The notes under the pieces were generated by a model. The model worked only from the letters and a program-made list of their open reading frames with translations, did no database searches and was not told the origin of the DNA. A program made the position numbers and the translations under genes. Shown piece after piece: positions 13,301 through 24,200 of a stretch of 64,000 bases of DNA (the stretch's first letter is position 1; the number at the start of each line of letters is the position of its first letter). The stretch comes from Anarhynchus alexandrinus. Taxonomy: Eukaryota > Chordata > Aves > Charadriiformes > Charadriidae. The stretch lies in the NCBI GenBank assembly GCA_008711295.1, contig VUYV01000045.1, positions 1,688,842-1,752,841 of the forward strand. The letters run 5' to 3'.

Positions 13301-16300
13301 CAAGAGGTCTTTCCAATTAAAAAGTTAATGCATCTTCCCATTGAAGTCAAATGAGTCTAAATCCCAAGCCAGAGATCCTCTTGGATCCTCCTTATCTAAT
13401 GAGACAGCAGACGGTGGTGGGAGTTAGACTATAGGCAAGCAGCAGCTAGAATGAAAAGGTGCAACGTTTTCAAAGGCTAGGGACCTTCTCAAAGAACACA
13501 CCTTGGGTTTGTTTGTTTTTGTTTGTTTGTTTTTTAATTAGAGGACTCAGACCTTATAACCGCATGGAAGTGTCTGAGCTTGCACATATGGGGTGCTCTT
13601 CCTGCCCAATTTCCAAAGCCCCATGGCGTGTCTAAGCTCCAGCATTGATACTTCGGAACCCATGGCATAAGACTCAAGGGACTGTGGATTCTCAGAGATA
13701 TGCATGAGGTAAAGCACATCACACAAATATGTTTTGCACTGAATTTCTGAAAAGCTATTCTTTCCTTAAGAGAGACAGTAAAGAGTAAATAGTGAAACAG
13801 AAGCTAAACACACCTCTAACTATTCTGCCTGTCTCTCTTCCACCTGCTCTGGAGACACATTGCCAGATGAAGTGTACTTGCAGCCTCTCCATCAGCTCTG
13901 CTGTTTTCCTCCTGCTGTTCCAGACTATGGGTTTATTAAAGGCTGAGGAGGCTCTTTTATAACCTTGTCAGATGATTGCCTGATCAGCTTCATCAGGTGA
14001 TCAAGGCCTTCTCATCAAGTGATAGATTGCTGTGTTTCTAGCAGTCAGACCTTGACTGAATGCTTTGCCCTGGCCAACAGCTATTGTTGTTTAAGGATAT
14101 TCTGCTTATTTATCAAAGCTGGATGACCTGTGGTGTCATCCTATCTATTTTGTCAGGCTTTTAGTGTCTGTGAGTACTTGGTGTGGTGTACATTTTGAAG
14201 TTGCTTGCTGCATATCCATTCAGGGATGAAGCTTGCTTATTATACTATATTGATCTTACTTTGCAGACAAACACATCAAGAAACAATAGTTAACTGGCAC
14301 CAGTGTTTCTGGTTTGGAGAGACCTTAGGCTCTGCTTTGTGCAGGTGAAAACTGCTACACACACATGAAGGCCTGGTCAGTCCATCTCTGTCATTGAACA
14401 GATCTTCTAGAATTCGAGGAAGGAGATGAAGCCTATCTCATGTTTCCTGCAGAGTGGACCTTCAGTGGTCTTAGGATTTTAGGACCAGTCATTGTTAGAA
14501 TTAACCCAGTGAAATCCAGAGAGTTGTAACAGGGATCATTTGCCACATGCCACTGTTTCCCAAATTACTTTTCCTTCTACCCCCTCTCTCAGATGGGTTA
14601 TGCTACCCACCTTCTTCACAAGGGGTTCATCGTATGTTGGAAACTACCCATTACTTTATTTGAGATATGATACTCTACCACTAACAGTAATCCTCTACTC
14701 AAACGAAAAGCATTTTCTTTCCCACTGTTTGTTAGTGCAATTTTTATCTCATCCACTCTTATTTCATGTTTCAGAAGAAAAAAGAAGACTTTTCTGCACT
14801 CTGGCAAAAATAATGAGATTAAATTAATTTGTTTTTATACCCAATCTGCTGGAAATCACTTTCTCTAGCTTCCTAAAAAGTGTGCCAAATCTATCTACTT
14901 ATTTGATACAACACTAAATGTATGAGTATCGTATGTGGATTACAGCCAATTTCCATTCCAAATTGAAATTGACATGTTTAACATAAAGTAATAAAAAGAC
15001 CCCTATTTCACTTCCTGAATCATTATAGTCAAACAGCTGTTTGACTGGGCATGCTGTAAATGTCACACAGGTCTTTCCATTTGAAAGAGAATGAGAAATT
15101 ATGCTAACTGATTTTTTATGATAGCTGGTTATAAAAAACCAGTTTACACAGATTAAACTCTGGTAGTGCTTGATTGCAAGGCATAGCACTTTTCACTCCC
15201 TCTGTATGTACTAGGTACTTGATTCCTTCATCTGCACATACAATTACATTCTATAATTGCCTCTGAGATTCACTAGTAGGAAAATTACTCTGTAGATAAG
15301 CAATATCAGGTAGCAGGAACCTTACATTTACAATATACCTTTTTGTGGGTTGGTTTTGTGGGTTTTTTTGGTCAAAAGCACAAATAAAATAGAAAATTAA
15401 TAGAAGCATCAATACGTTTTCCTTGTAAAATGATAGTTTAGAACATTAACAGACTCTGATGGTGATATTGGAAAGAAAAAGCAGAAAAACTCCAAGCCTC
15501 TCATGCATCTCACCCTGTGTACCTCACAGCAAGAGTTAAGAATAGCCTCGGGTTTGCCTTGCTTATGCCAGTAAGAACAGTTTTCTCTATTCTGCTGACT
15601 GGGAATGAGCAGACACTTTGTGCTCCAAATGACCTGCCTTCAACTCTTCTTGTAGCCAAAACCATCCCACACAGCAACTTCTCCCTCCTGCAGGTGGGGA
15701 GTAAGTTGATAGAAATAAGGGGAGGGCAGTTTATCCCACTTGCTCCCATCCTTCCCACACCAGACTTGAAACCGAGCTGGAAACTGTTTCACCGAGCCTG
15801 ACACCACAGTGTTTTCAGGGGAGGGTGGACAAAGATAGGTCCCGTATTCACCTGGGGGCTGCACGTGCGTAAAACTGCTGTCATGTGAGCCCAAGAAATA
15901 ATGATACACCCTTTTTTGCCTCCCAGGACATGGGTACCTCTGTAAGAGAGGTTTCCAAGCAAAAGTTCCTTGTTCCTTTTTCTCCTTATTCTGTCCTGAA
16001 AGTTGCCCCATGCTTTTGCTGTGCAAAAGGATGCTTAATCCATAGTTTTGTTTTCATGGGCGTTGTTTCTTGCTGCTCAGCTCACAAAGCTGAGCAATTT
16101 CCCATCCTTAATCTCATATGAAATGCAGCTGAAAAATTTGCTCTGGTTCTTCTATAAAGGCAATGCACGACAAGGGAGTTATAAAAATAATCTTGCTACA
16201 AAAAAAAAGAACCACTTCTTTGCAGCAAAAACATACTTAAGTGAAGGATATATTTCAGCAAGAAGAAAGAGGATAGTGGTGGCTACCAGAGTATGAACAT

Positions 16301-17915
16301 ACACAGACTTTACAGGATAACAGCTTGCTTAATCTACTTAACTGGGAATTAAAATTAGAACTTTTCAAGCCTTACAGTTGTAGTGAATTCACACCAAAAA
16401 AAAAAGGTAGAAAAGACAAAATCTAAGGCAAACAGGGCTAAAGAGAATAAAAGAGATTTATGTTTAAGAGAAAGAAAAGACATTCTGTTAATGTTAATGG
16501 CCACAACAAATAGAAATTATAGAACTGTCAGTTAAACGAAAGAAAGACAGAAATATTCCATATTGCTGTTCTGCATTTGACAAAAATACTAGAAGACAAT
16601 GACAGTAATTTAATAGTAACTCAGTAGGATACAAAAGCAATGATGACTAAGCCTGGGCATGAGAGACCATATAAGGAGCTTTGAAGTGACAGCCAGTGAG
16701 CTTTCTGAGCCAGGAACAGGGACCTTCAGTACGTCTCTGAACCTTCTGGAGAATCCAGAGTGCTGGAGATATGCAACATTCGAGGCATCCATTTTACAGG
16801 CTAACTAGGCTGACTGGTCTTTCAGACTGATATCGGCAATTCTGACCAAAATAAATGGAATGGCTGAAACCAGACCAGATAAATACATCAAAGAAAAGTA
16901 ACAGTTAAAGATTTGCAACAAATGATGAAGAAAAAAAGTTATGGTGAAACTAATTTGACTAATTGATTCTGAGATCAAGTTTGTCAACAAAGAGAATAGT
17001 GTGGATGCCGTACAGTGCTGTAGATTGCTTGTCAGCCTGACACCAACCAAGTGAAAAAACATCTGTCTATTCAGACATAAAGTCTAGATGCCATATGTCT
17101 AGGACAAGCATTGCTACCCCAGCATGGGTATCTAGGTGAAGGGTTTGGAAAGGCAGCGTGATATACGAGTGTAAATGTAAATGAACATAAACTGACTCTC
17201 CCGTGACTCGCTCAGTCAACAGCTACGCTTGCAGCCATTGCCATAGTCACCCAGTCTTGTGACCCAGCGCTGTTTCCAGCAGCATTTCGGCTGCACCTAA
17301 ATCCTTAGCCAGAATGTTAGTGCTGTCTTTAGGTGTGTAAGCTGGGGGATGCTGAGTAGAAACCCCAAGAGACTGTCATCTCTGCCTGGTACCAGACTAC
17401 TGCGTCCGTTTGAAGAAGGGTATTAACAAACAGGCAGAATGAAAGCCAGGGCAAGAAGGGAGTCCTGAAATAGCTTTTAAAACATGCCTTGTAACAAGAC
17501 TCAAAAAATCTCAACCATTTTTCTTATCATAGAAATTACTTCATCTAAGCCTAAGTACCTCATAAGGACAGAAATTTGACAGAGTGTTCTTCAAACTGCT
17601 TGATAGAGATTTGAGCTAAAGCTGAAGTTAGATCAATTTTGACTGAAAAAGATGTTAAAATAAGTGTAATAAATCTCTGAAAAAAAATTGCCAAGACTTT
17701 TGTTGGAGCTTCTATTACAAACTTTTTACGCTGTTTGGGGTTTTTTTTCCATAATGGTATTAAACCAGCAACTCATTCAGGAAAAAACATCAGTTTATAC
17801 TAAAGAGATTATCAAGATTATCAAACTAGCCCTTTTGGGTTTAGACGTCACTCAGCAGAATTTGTGCGAAACCTCACATTTACAGCTTTTATATGAAAGT
17901 TGTTTTAAATAAGAT
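7306..17915. other. Unique non-coding DNA
   Basis: I see no gene, RNA gene or young transposon in this 10.6-kb stretch. Its longest open frames are 126 codons (9664-10044, -) and 128 codons (15640-16026, -). Both overlap other frames, have no recognisable domain and are not supported as genes. It holds a (GTTT)n microsatellite at 13507-13535, short A runs near 10029, 16201 and 16396, and a 9-bp perfect inverted repeat at 16074-16096. At 11815-11850 a 'ttgacttcaatgagg' motif may be a scrap of an old sauropsid repeat. Confidence 0.55.
13507..13535. repeat. (GTTT)n microsatellite
   Basis: An imperfect GTTT tandem repeat about 29 bases long, interrupted once by two extra T residues and ending in a T run. 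A simple sequence with no coding content. Confidence 0.85.
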
Positions 17916-18205
17916 GTTTGGTACTTTTCTGTCCCTTTACATTTCTTTTCAGACTTTTCTCATGTGCTTTTTCTTAACTCTCTGATTTCATTCCACTGAC
18001 TCTGCTTGGACAACCTTTTCTTTCTCTCTTACTAAGGAATCTGATCTTCTCTTTCTTCCCCTCCTTCTTTTCTTCAATTTTAGTTTTCCTTCTCACCTTC
18101 TAAGTTTGTGCCCCTTCCAATCCCTCCTTTGACTTTCCTTCCCATTTTTTAACCTTCCTCTTCTGTCTCTTTTTTGTCCTGTTTATTTTTCCAATCAAAT
18201 TATTT
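17916..18205. repeat. Pyrimidine-rich (CT) low-complexity tract
   Basis: About 290 bases are strongly biased to C and T on the plus strand, with repeated ttcttt, ccttcc and ctcttc words and few purines in long runs. It encodes nothing recognisable. Such tracts are common in bird introns and intergenic DNA and can adopt triplex structure. No function is shown by the sequence. Confidence 0.65.
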
Positions 18206-19254
18206 AATGTGATCACATATGGAACAAGTCTTTCAGAGAACATAAAAATAAGCTAATAACATCTTCCAAATAATAAACAAAATTTATGTGTTAGTCTAAG
18301 CAGGAGAGGTAAAAAAAAAAAGGGTTACAATATCAGCATCCTGCGAAGCATATGGAGATGATTTATGAGCATGCTGAAATGTAGTATCCCAGTTAACTGG
18401 TTTTGATTCTGACTTTGATAGCTTCACTCATGGTGAATTTTCAAACATATAAAGGCAGATATGTTGAAACCACTTTAAAAAGTCAGCAGAAAGCATACAT
18501 ATACCCTTTTCCATAAAGAGCAAATCACAGCCAGGGGCAATCTTACTGTTCTAGAAATTCTGACAGGTGTATCCAAAAGGCGTTATTGTATGGATTCCTA
18601 TTATCCTTTCTGAGACAAGTTGATGCATTCAATTAAATTCCTGGTGTGCAGCCCCAGAGTCTACAATTATTTATTCTCCCACAGATACAGCAGGGTTTCA
18701 AGCCCTTCTGTCTCTTCCCTTCAGGACCTTACAGTCCAAGTTTGGTGAAACTAACTTTGTGTCTAGTCACTGGAACTAATCACTAGAGCAAAATGCTGCA
18801 ATTTAGCTCCCAGGCAGAAAATAAAGTTTTTTTGATATCTGATTGAGAACTTTACACACGAGCCTGACACGCTTTACTTAATTCATGTGACCCCCACATC
18901 TTTCAGTGAATTCACTGAACAAACTTACATTTTCCTATGAATATATGGAATCTGGGTTAAATGGTCAAGCATGCAAAAATTCTCATCAAGGGCAAATTTC
19001 TCCTGAACACATCCAGATCACTTTTTTTTCACTTAGTCATGAGTCCTGCACTTTTCATTTTTATGCCATGCTATTTCTGTGAATAAATGCATTCACCAAG
19101 GCTGATATGTATTCAGGATTCACTTTTTTCTTAAAGGCAATAGATATTCTTGTTAGATGTTAACTTTCCATTTCAGACATTGCTATTCTATCAAAGGCAA
19201 TCTATTTAAATTGATTTATGATGAAATGTACACTTTACTGCTGCTGGGGAGCAA
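18206..19254. other. Unique AT-rich DNA
   Basis: Nothing recognisable: no open frame worth reporting and no transposon. An A11 run lies near 18311-18321. Confidence 0.55.
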
Positions 19255-19255
19255 A

Positions 19256-19307
19256 AATTTGGCTTTTGAACAGCTGGGAAGGAGCCCAGCTGTTCAAAAC
19301 TTAAGTT
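19256..19307. repeat. Perfect 15-bp inverted repeat (hairpin)
   Basis: The left arm 19264-19278 (ttttgaacagctggg) is the exact reverse complement of the right arm 19285-19299, with a 6-base loop (aaggag). After one C:C mismatch the stem can extend outward about seven more pairs, including G:U wobbles, to about 19256/19307. The flank at 19333-19347 has a further small palindrome (agtct-aagta-agact). No terminal duplication or coding content is visible. It may be a chance palindrome, a tiny foldback element or a structured RNA. The sequence alone does not say which. Confidence 0.75.
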
Positions 19308-19554
19308 AATAGTTAAGTAATACTCTACTATTAGTCTAAGTAAGACTTAATGCATTCTTTCTGTACATTGTAGTGTTCAGTTCAAAAGTACAACAGTACC
19401 TAGGGGATACTAAGGGATTTGAATCATAATTTGAAACAAATAAAAAGAAAAAAATCACAGATAATTAAAATGAGATAGTTCCAGGAAAATGTTGTAGATA
19501 CAGGGCATAGGTCAGGAGCCTCAGCAGAGGATCGCTTCTTCTTTCCCTTCCTTA

Positions 19555-19648
19555 ATCACAGAATCACAGAATGGTCAGGGTTGGAAGGGACCTCTGGAGA
19601 TCATCTAGTCCAACCCCCCTGCCAGAGCAGGGTCACCTACAGCAGGTT
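19555..19648 (-). mobile_element. Short CR1 3' end (group A), minus strand
   Basis: This is only the last ~94 bases of a CR1 LINE, reverse-complemented: the octamer tail (atcacagaatcacagaat), then 'ggttggaagggacctctgg', then 'gatcatctagtcc', ending at 'acctacagcaggtt'. Compared with the copy at 20906 I count about three substitutions over the shared length, so both belong to one subfamily. It is severely 5'-truncated, as is usual for CR1. The truncation point abuts an AT-rich tract. It has no coding capacity. Confidence 0.93.
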
Positions 19649-19710
19649 ATGTATTTATTAATGTAGTTATTTATTTAATATATTTTATAATTTTATTTAT
19701 TTATTTGCGT
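19649..19710. repeat. AT-rich (TATT)n-like tract
   Basis: An imperfect run of tatttatt words directly abuts the 5'-truncated side of the short CR1. It is simple sequence and may have been the insertion target. Confidence 0.7.
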
Positions 19711-20905
19711 TATTAACATCAGCAGTTTTCTTCAAAAAGAGAAGAGGAAAGGTAAGGAAGAAAGAACAGACAGAAAATAAGGCAGTTTAGATAACGATTT
19801 GAAAGACAGGATTAGAGACCTCTGCAGGGCAGTAAGAAGGTCACAAATCACTGAGTCCCTGGCACAGAGAGCAGCAGGTAAAAGTGAGTTAGGAGTGAAG
19901 ACAAACGGAAGGTAATTTACTAAGGCGGCAAGAAATCTATCAAAGTTAGTGGTGCTTATGGGTTTTGGCAAGAGGAAAACTTTGTCTGTGTTAGAGGTAG
20001 CTGAACCTGACGGGCACTGGGAGCCAGGGGGTCTCCTCCTGTCCCAGCCCCATGGATGCCAGGCTGCTGCGCTTCCCTGTCCCCAAGTGCAGGCGGTAGA
20101 GAGGCTGAGCACCCACTCCTGACGACTGCGTCTGTGCACTGACACTACGCACCCGTCCAGCCAAACAGGTCTACGCAGAGAGAAAGCACGGCCTTTCCCC
20201 CACACCCACCTGCACGCACACAGCCCTCAGATGAACATCAACTGCATGGGTGGCCCAGTCCTGTTCCTCCCCTCCTGCTGACCAGGATTGGAGTCTCCTA
20301 GTGCAATGTGGTGCATACGATATATGGGTCACTGCTGCTGTTGGCCTTCTCAGTCTCTCCAGGAGGAGCACCCAGTGCCCCTGCCCTGCTCCAGTTGTTG
20401 GCACCAGCACCCACAAGCCCCTGAGGTTCACGGCTCACTCCAGCTGCTGGCGTACAGACCTCTCCTGTTCACCTGCTAGTGTGGGTTAAGGTTTGCTAGT
20501 GTTGGCACATACCACCCTATGCAGAGAGCACAACCACACAGAAGGCAGTCAGAAATTAGATTTAGGTAGAATAGAGGACAGATTGCACTCATCAAGCACG
20601 GGGCTCTGTCAGACAAGCTGCTGAACTTTACACTCAGTTGGCCCCTTCTTCCCCTTTTCCTTCCCTTTTTTCATTTTTGCTCCTCCTCAGTCCACTTTGA
20701 TCCCTCTCTTTCCCCAGCTTTTGTCCTTCCCCACTGACTCATCTTGATGGGTTTCATTCCAGGGTCAATCTTTCCCCCGTCCCATGGATGGTCTTAGGGA
20801 GCAGCTGTGTTGTCCATTTCCACTGGTTAGATTATTAGGGTTCCTCTTCCTGTCATTGTTCTTCCAGTCCTTGCTGGGTCTTTGAGTTCAACATGGTTAG
20901 TCTTC
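19711..20905. other. Interval between two CR1 ends, CpG-enriched core
   Basis: This holds about 1.2 kb of sequence that I cannot assign. A purine-rich left part (about 19735-19770) leads into a GC-rich core. Ten CpG dinucleotides lie between 20010 and 20216, unusual for this CpG-poor window. A pyrimidine-rich stretch follows at about 20640-20760. A 157-codon minus frame (19732-20205) and several overlapping frames cover the core. They share no domain I recognise and overlap on both strands, so I do not call them genes. Candidates are a CpG-rich regulatory element, an unrecognised LTR or plain unique DNA. Confidence 0.35.
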
Positions 20906-21206
20906 AATCACAGAATCACAGAATAGTCAGGGTTGGAAGGGACCTCTGGAGATCATCTAGTCCAATCCCCCTGACAGAGCAGGGTCACCTACAGCAGGTT
21001 GCATAGGACGGCATCCAGGCGGGTTTTGAATGTCTCCAGAGTGGGAGACTCCACCACCTCTCTGGGCAGCCTGTTCCAGTGCTCTGCCACCTTCAAAGTA
21101 AAGAAGTTCTTCCTCATGTTTAGATGGAACTTCCTGTATTCAAGTTTATGCTCGTTACCTCTTGTCCTATCACTGGGCACCACTGAAAAAAGACTGTTCC
21201 CATCAA
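20906..21206 (-). mobile_element. CR1 3' fragment (group A) with RT C-terminus
   Basis: About 300 bases of CR1, minus strand, start at the octamer tail (aatcacagaatcacag) and run into coding sequence. The minus-strand frame 20989-21210 reads the C-terminal part of CR1 ORF2 (reverse transcriptase): [13 protein letters not shown], then [15 protein letters not shown], then [16 protein letters not shown], ending in a stop after [12 protein letters not shown]2 copies CR1 RNA into DNA at the insertion site, but this piece lacks the endonuclease and catalytic domains, so it is dead. Its frame is unbroken over about 70 codons, consistent with a fairly young copy. Confidence 0.95.
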
Positions 21207-21210
21207 TCAC

Positions 21211-24200
21211 ATAATTGAGAAGCCTGCAGCAAGAATAACTGTGCCATGAATAACAGAATGACAGAAAGAGGAAGAGCCAGCCAAGTTATTCATCTGGGGC
21301 CAATGAAAGAAATGCCTGTAAAATAAGAATAATCAGTCTTAAATAAAAGTAGGTATCATGAGAGAATTGCCACAAAAGGTCAGCTAAGACAGTAAAAGAA
21401 GTATTGGCAAAGGTGGACACGGGCCCAAACAAAAGGCATAAAGAAGCAGCGTCACATTTGAGGCTACCTCATGAATGACGCACAACATATACCCCCAACT
21501 CTATGTCCGGAAGGCATCTGTCTGCACACTCATCAAAGTACACACTAATCACCTCTCCCTTCTCCCCCCATCTAAATCAGCACTTTGTATGCATGAAGGT
21601 TTCAAATGGGGCCGCGCAAATGTGTATCCTATCACACATGGACCAGTGCAGCTCGTTTTTGAGGATGGAGATGGGAGGAGGTCAACATGGACATTTCTCA
21701 TGTGCTGGAAGGCCAGGTGTGATGCATTTAAAATGATCATTTGACTACGTGTACCCTTGAATTAGTACTTCATTTTCATCTTTGCAGAATGGGACATAAG
21801 CTTTTACCGCAAACAAAATGAAACATCATCTCAGTTTCTTTTTTTCTCTCTCTGTCAGCCCTGCTATACACCAATCATGCAATCATGCAAACATTCACTA
21901 GATTTGAAAAGCATTTGTAATTAGTTTCCATCTAAAAGCAAAGCTACTGCCATCTAGCAACACTTGCAGCAGCGTAATCACAGATATATCTAAGGGAGAG
22001 GAAGGCACACTTGGCCACGTGTGCTTTGGGGAACATCCCTGTGCCCACATCTACACCAGCACCAGCTCGTGCCGGAGAATACTCCAGAGCAACAGATCTC
22101 CACCACCTCTGCTGTTAAATTGTCAGTCCCTTACATGCTTCTAGCTATAGCTAAATTTCAGTTTTAGCTAACTAATACTTACCCAAATGATTCTTAGACC
22201 TGCTTGGGGCGTAAACACTGGCCAAGGCCAACTTCCCAAAGGAAATTTTGATGTGATTACCCGGTTTGGGAGATAACAGAGTTTAGAGACACGGACACAG
22301 GCCATTCAGTTCCATTCGCCTTCACACTGAGAACAGTCCCAGATTCATTTAATTTACTGCTTTAAATCTACACATGGCTACTGTGGATGGCCTAAAATCA
22401 TGTATGGGATACAGGCGCGACCCATCTGCTATTCCTGCGAATCCAACTGAGTTACCAGGAATTGCTCTATTTCTGCAGATTCCTGATGAGATAAGGAGCT
22501 ACCCTGCATAAAGAAATGCTTCTAGAAACTAAGCCTAAAGCAAACATTTCACTGAAAAGGCACAGGCAAACTCAAAGAGTTCAGAGTCCTCCTCCCTATA
22601 TGGGAGAATTTACTGACCAGAACCATGATTAACAACGTAAGAGAACTTGCTGAACATTCACTGGCCAAGTGATTCCAAGCCACTGTGTTTTAGAAAGTTT
22701 AAAACGTTTATTTGGAAAATGGAGCATGAAAACAGAAGGACACAGAAGGATTTCTAAAGGATATATCTAGAAATATGCAGATTTTCTTTTTTGGTCTTTC
22801 CCCCCACCCCCTTAGAACTATTTAAATGAGTTCAAAAATGCTTTCTAAACAGTTAATTCCATCTCTCAAAATTTTTCAGTTGAAAAACTGAAATTCCATC
22901 TTGTTAAAGCCTCATACAATAGAAATGGTTTTATGCCATGATCTACTAATGATGCTGAAATCATTTCAGAGAAAGAAAACATAATGGATAGAAAGGTGAA
23001 TGCTTCCCATTCTCAGTCATGCTGGAGATGCCACAGTCATTAAATTGCTTCTGATGCACATGTCCAGAGACAGAAAAAATGGCAACAAAAAAGACATATG
23101 ATTTCCAGCGAAGCCTGTGGAATTGCTATACTGGCAGTCGTTACTAATCTTGCTCTGTTTTCAGATGTCACTGTGCATTTTATTGGGCACAGCAAATCTG
23201 AGCAGAAGGCAACATTTTCACTGGTAAAACAGCTTGAAAATAAATTTGGAAGTGCTTAAAGTCAAAGAAAGTGTATCATGTTGTACCCAGAAGCTAGCCC
23301 AAGAGGCAGAAAAGTAAAAAACCTCTTTCTCTAGGTGGCCTTTTTTATATGGTCATAACTTTCCAGACAATACATTGCTGCTTCAGCAGCTATGAGAACA
23401 ATCTTAAAGTTCTGTGTTTTTTTGGTGGAAGTGGGAGGGTGGAGGGGGGTTTTGTTTTGTTTTGTTACATTGGACACTACTTGCCTGAAGGGTTGCTACC
23501 CTCTCGGTTGCATTTCAAAAAATTAATCCATGCCCCAGATGATAACTCCGAAGTTGGAAGATGGGCAGTAAATACACAGCAATGTTACTTGGCCCTACAA
23601 CCTTGGGGGAGTGGAGCGAGCTTCATGCATGTGGACATTTGGACCACAGAGCAGCTACTTCTTGTACCCTATTGCAGCTGCCAGTACAGCCTTAAATATC
23701 CTGAAGAGAGAGAGACAAAGACTGCTCAGTACTTAAAATCTGCAGCTTATGGTGTCAGTTCAAACTGTTGACTCTTATAAATGACCTGTCTTGAGAGCAG
23801 GAGGCTTGTGTTGGTCACTGGAAAGCAGCAGTTGCCTGACTCATGTAGGTCTACCATCGTACTGCGTAGCCTGCCCCACTCAACCAAGCGCTGGCTGCGG
23901 CATAGAGCAGGGTGCAGGAGGTGTTCTAGCATGTTCTGGGAAGCATGAGGAGGTGCTCAGTGACCACTTGCAGACTAGTAAAGGCTTCTGGGTGTCTACG
24001 GTGCAGCACGCTGAGCACTTGGGGCACTGATCTGGCTCCAGACAGCACGGTGTGGCAGAGGCAGTGTGCTCCACCTTAAGGTATCACCACAGAGATGGCT
24101 CCAGCGAGCATCCTCATAGGGCCCTAAGACAATTGAAATGAGGAAAGAATGTAGATTATATGTTTTAAAACATTATCACCTAAGCTCAACAGCAAAATCA

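Noticed and set aside
13975..14030. Small palindromes (cctgat-cagcttc-atcagg and others) as a regulatory hairpin
   Set aside because: The stems are only six pairs and such words recur by chance in this much sequence.
15640..16026. 128-codon minus-strand open frame overlapping 94- and 78-codon plus frames
   Set aside because: No recognisable domain, and the overlap of frames on both strands points to chance.
16074..16096. 9-bp perfect inverted repeat (tgctcagct / agctgagca) as a functional hairpin
   Set aside because: The stem does not extend and nine pairs with a five-base loop is plausible by chance in 64 kb.
19732..20205. 157-codon minus-strand open frame
   Set aside because: It crosses purine-rich and GC-rich patches, has no recognised motif, and competing frames lie on both strands. 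It is not supportable as a gene.
23349..23771. 140-codon plus-strand open frame
   Set aside because: It runs through a G-rich and TTTTG low-complexity stretch. No domain, no family resemblance and no supporting splice context.
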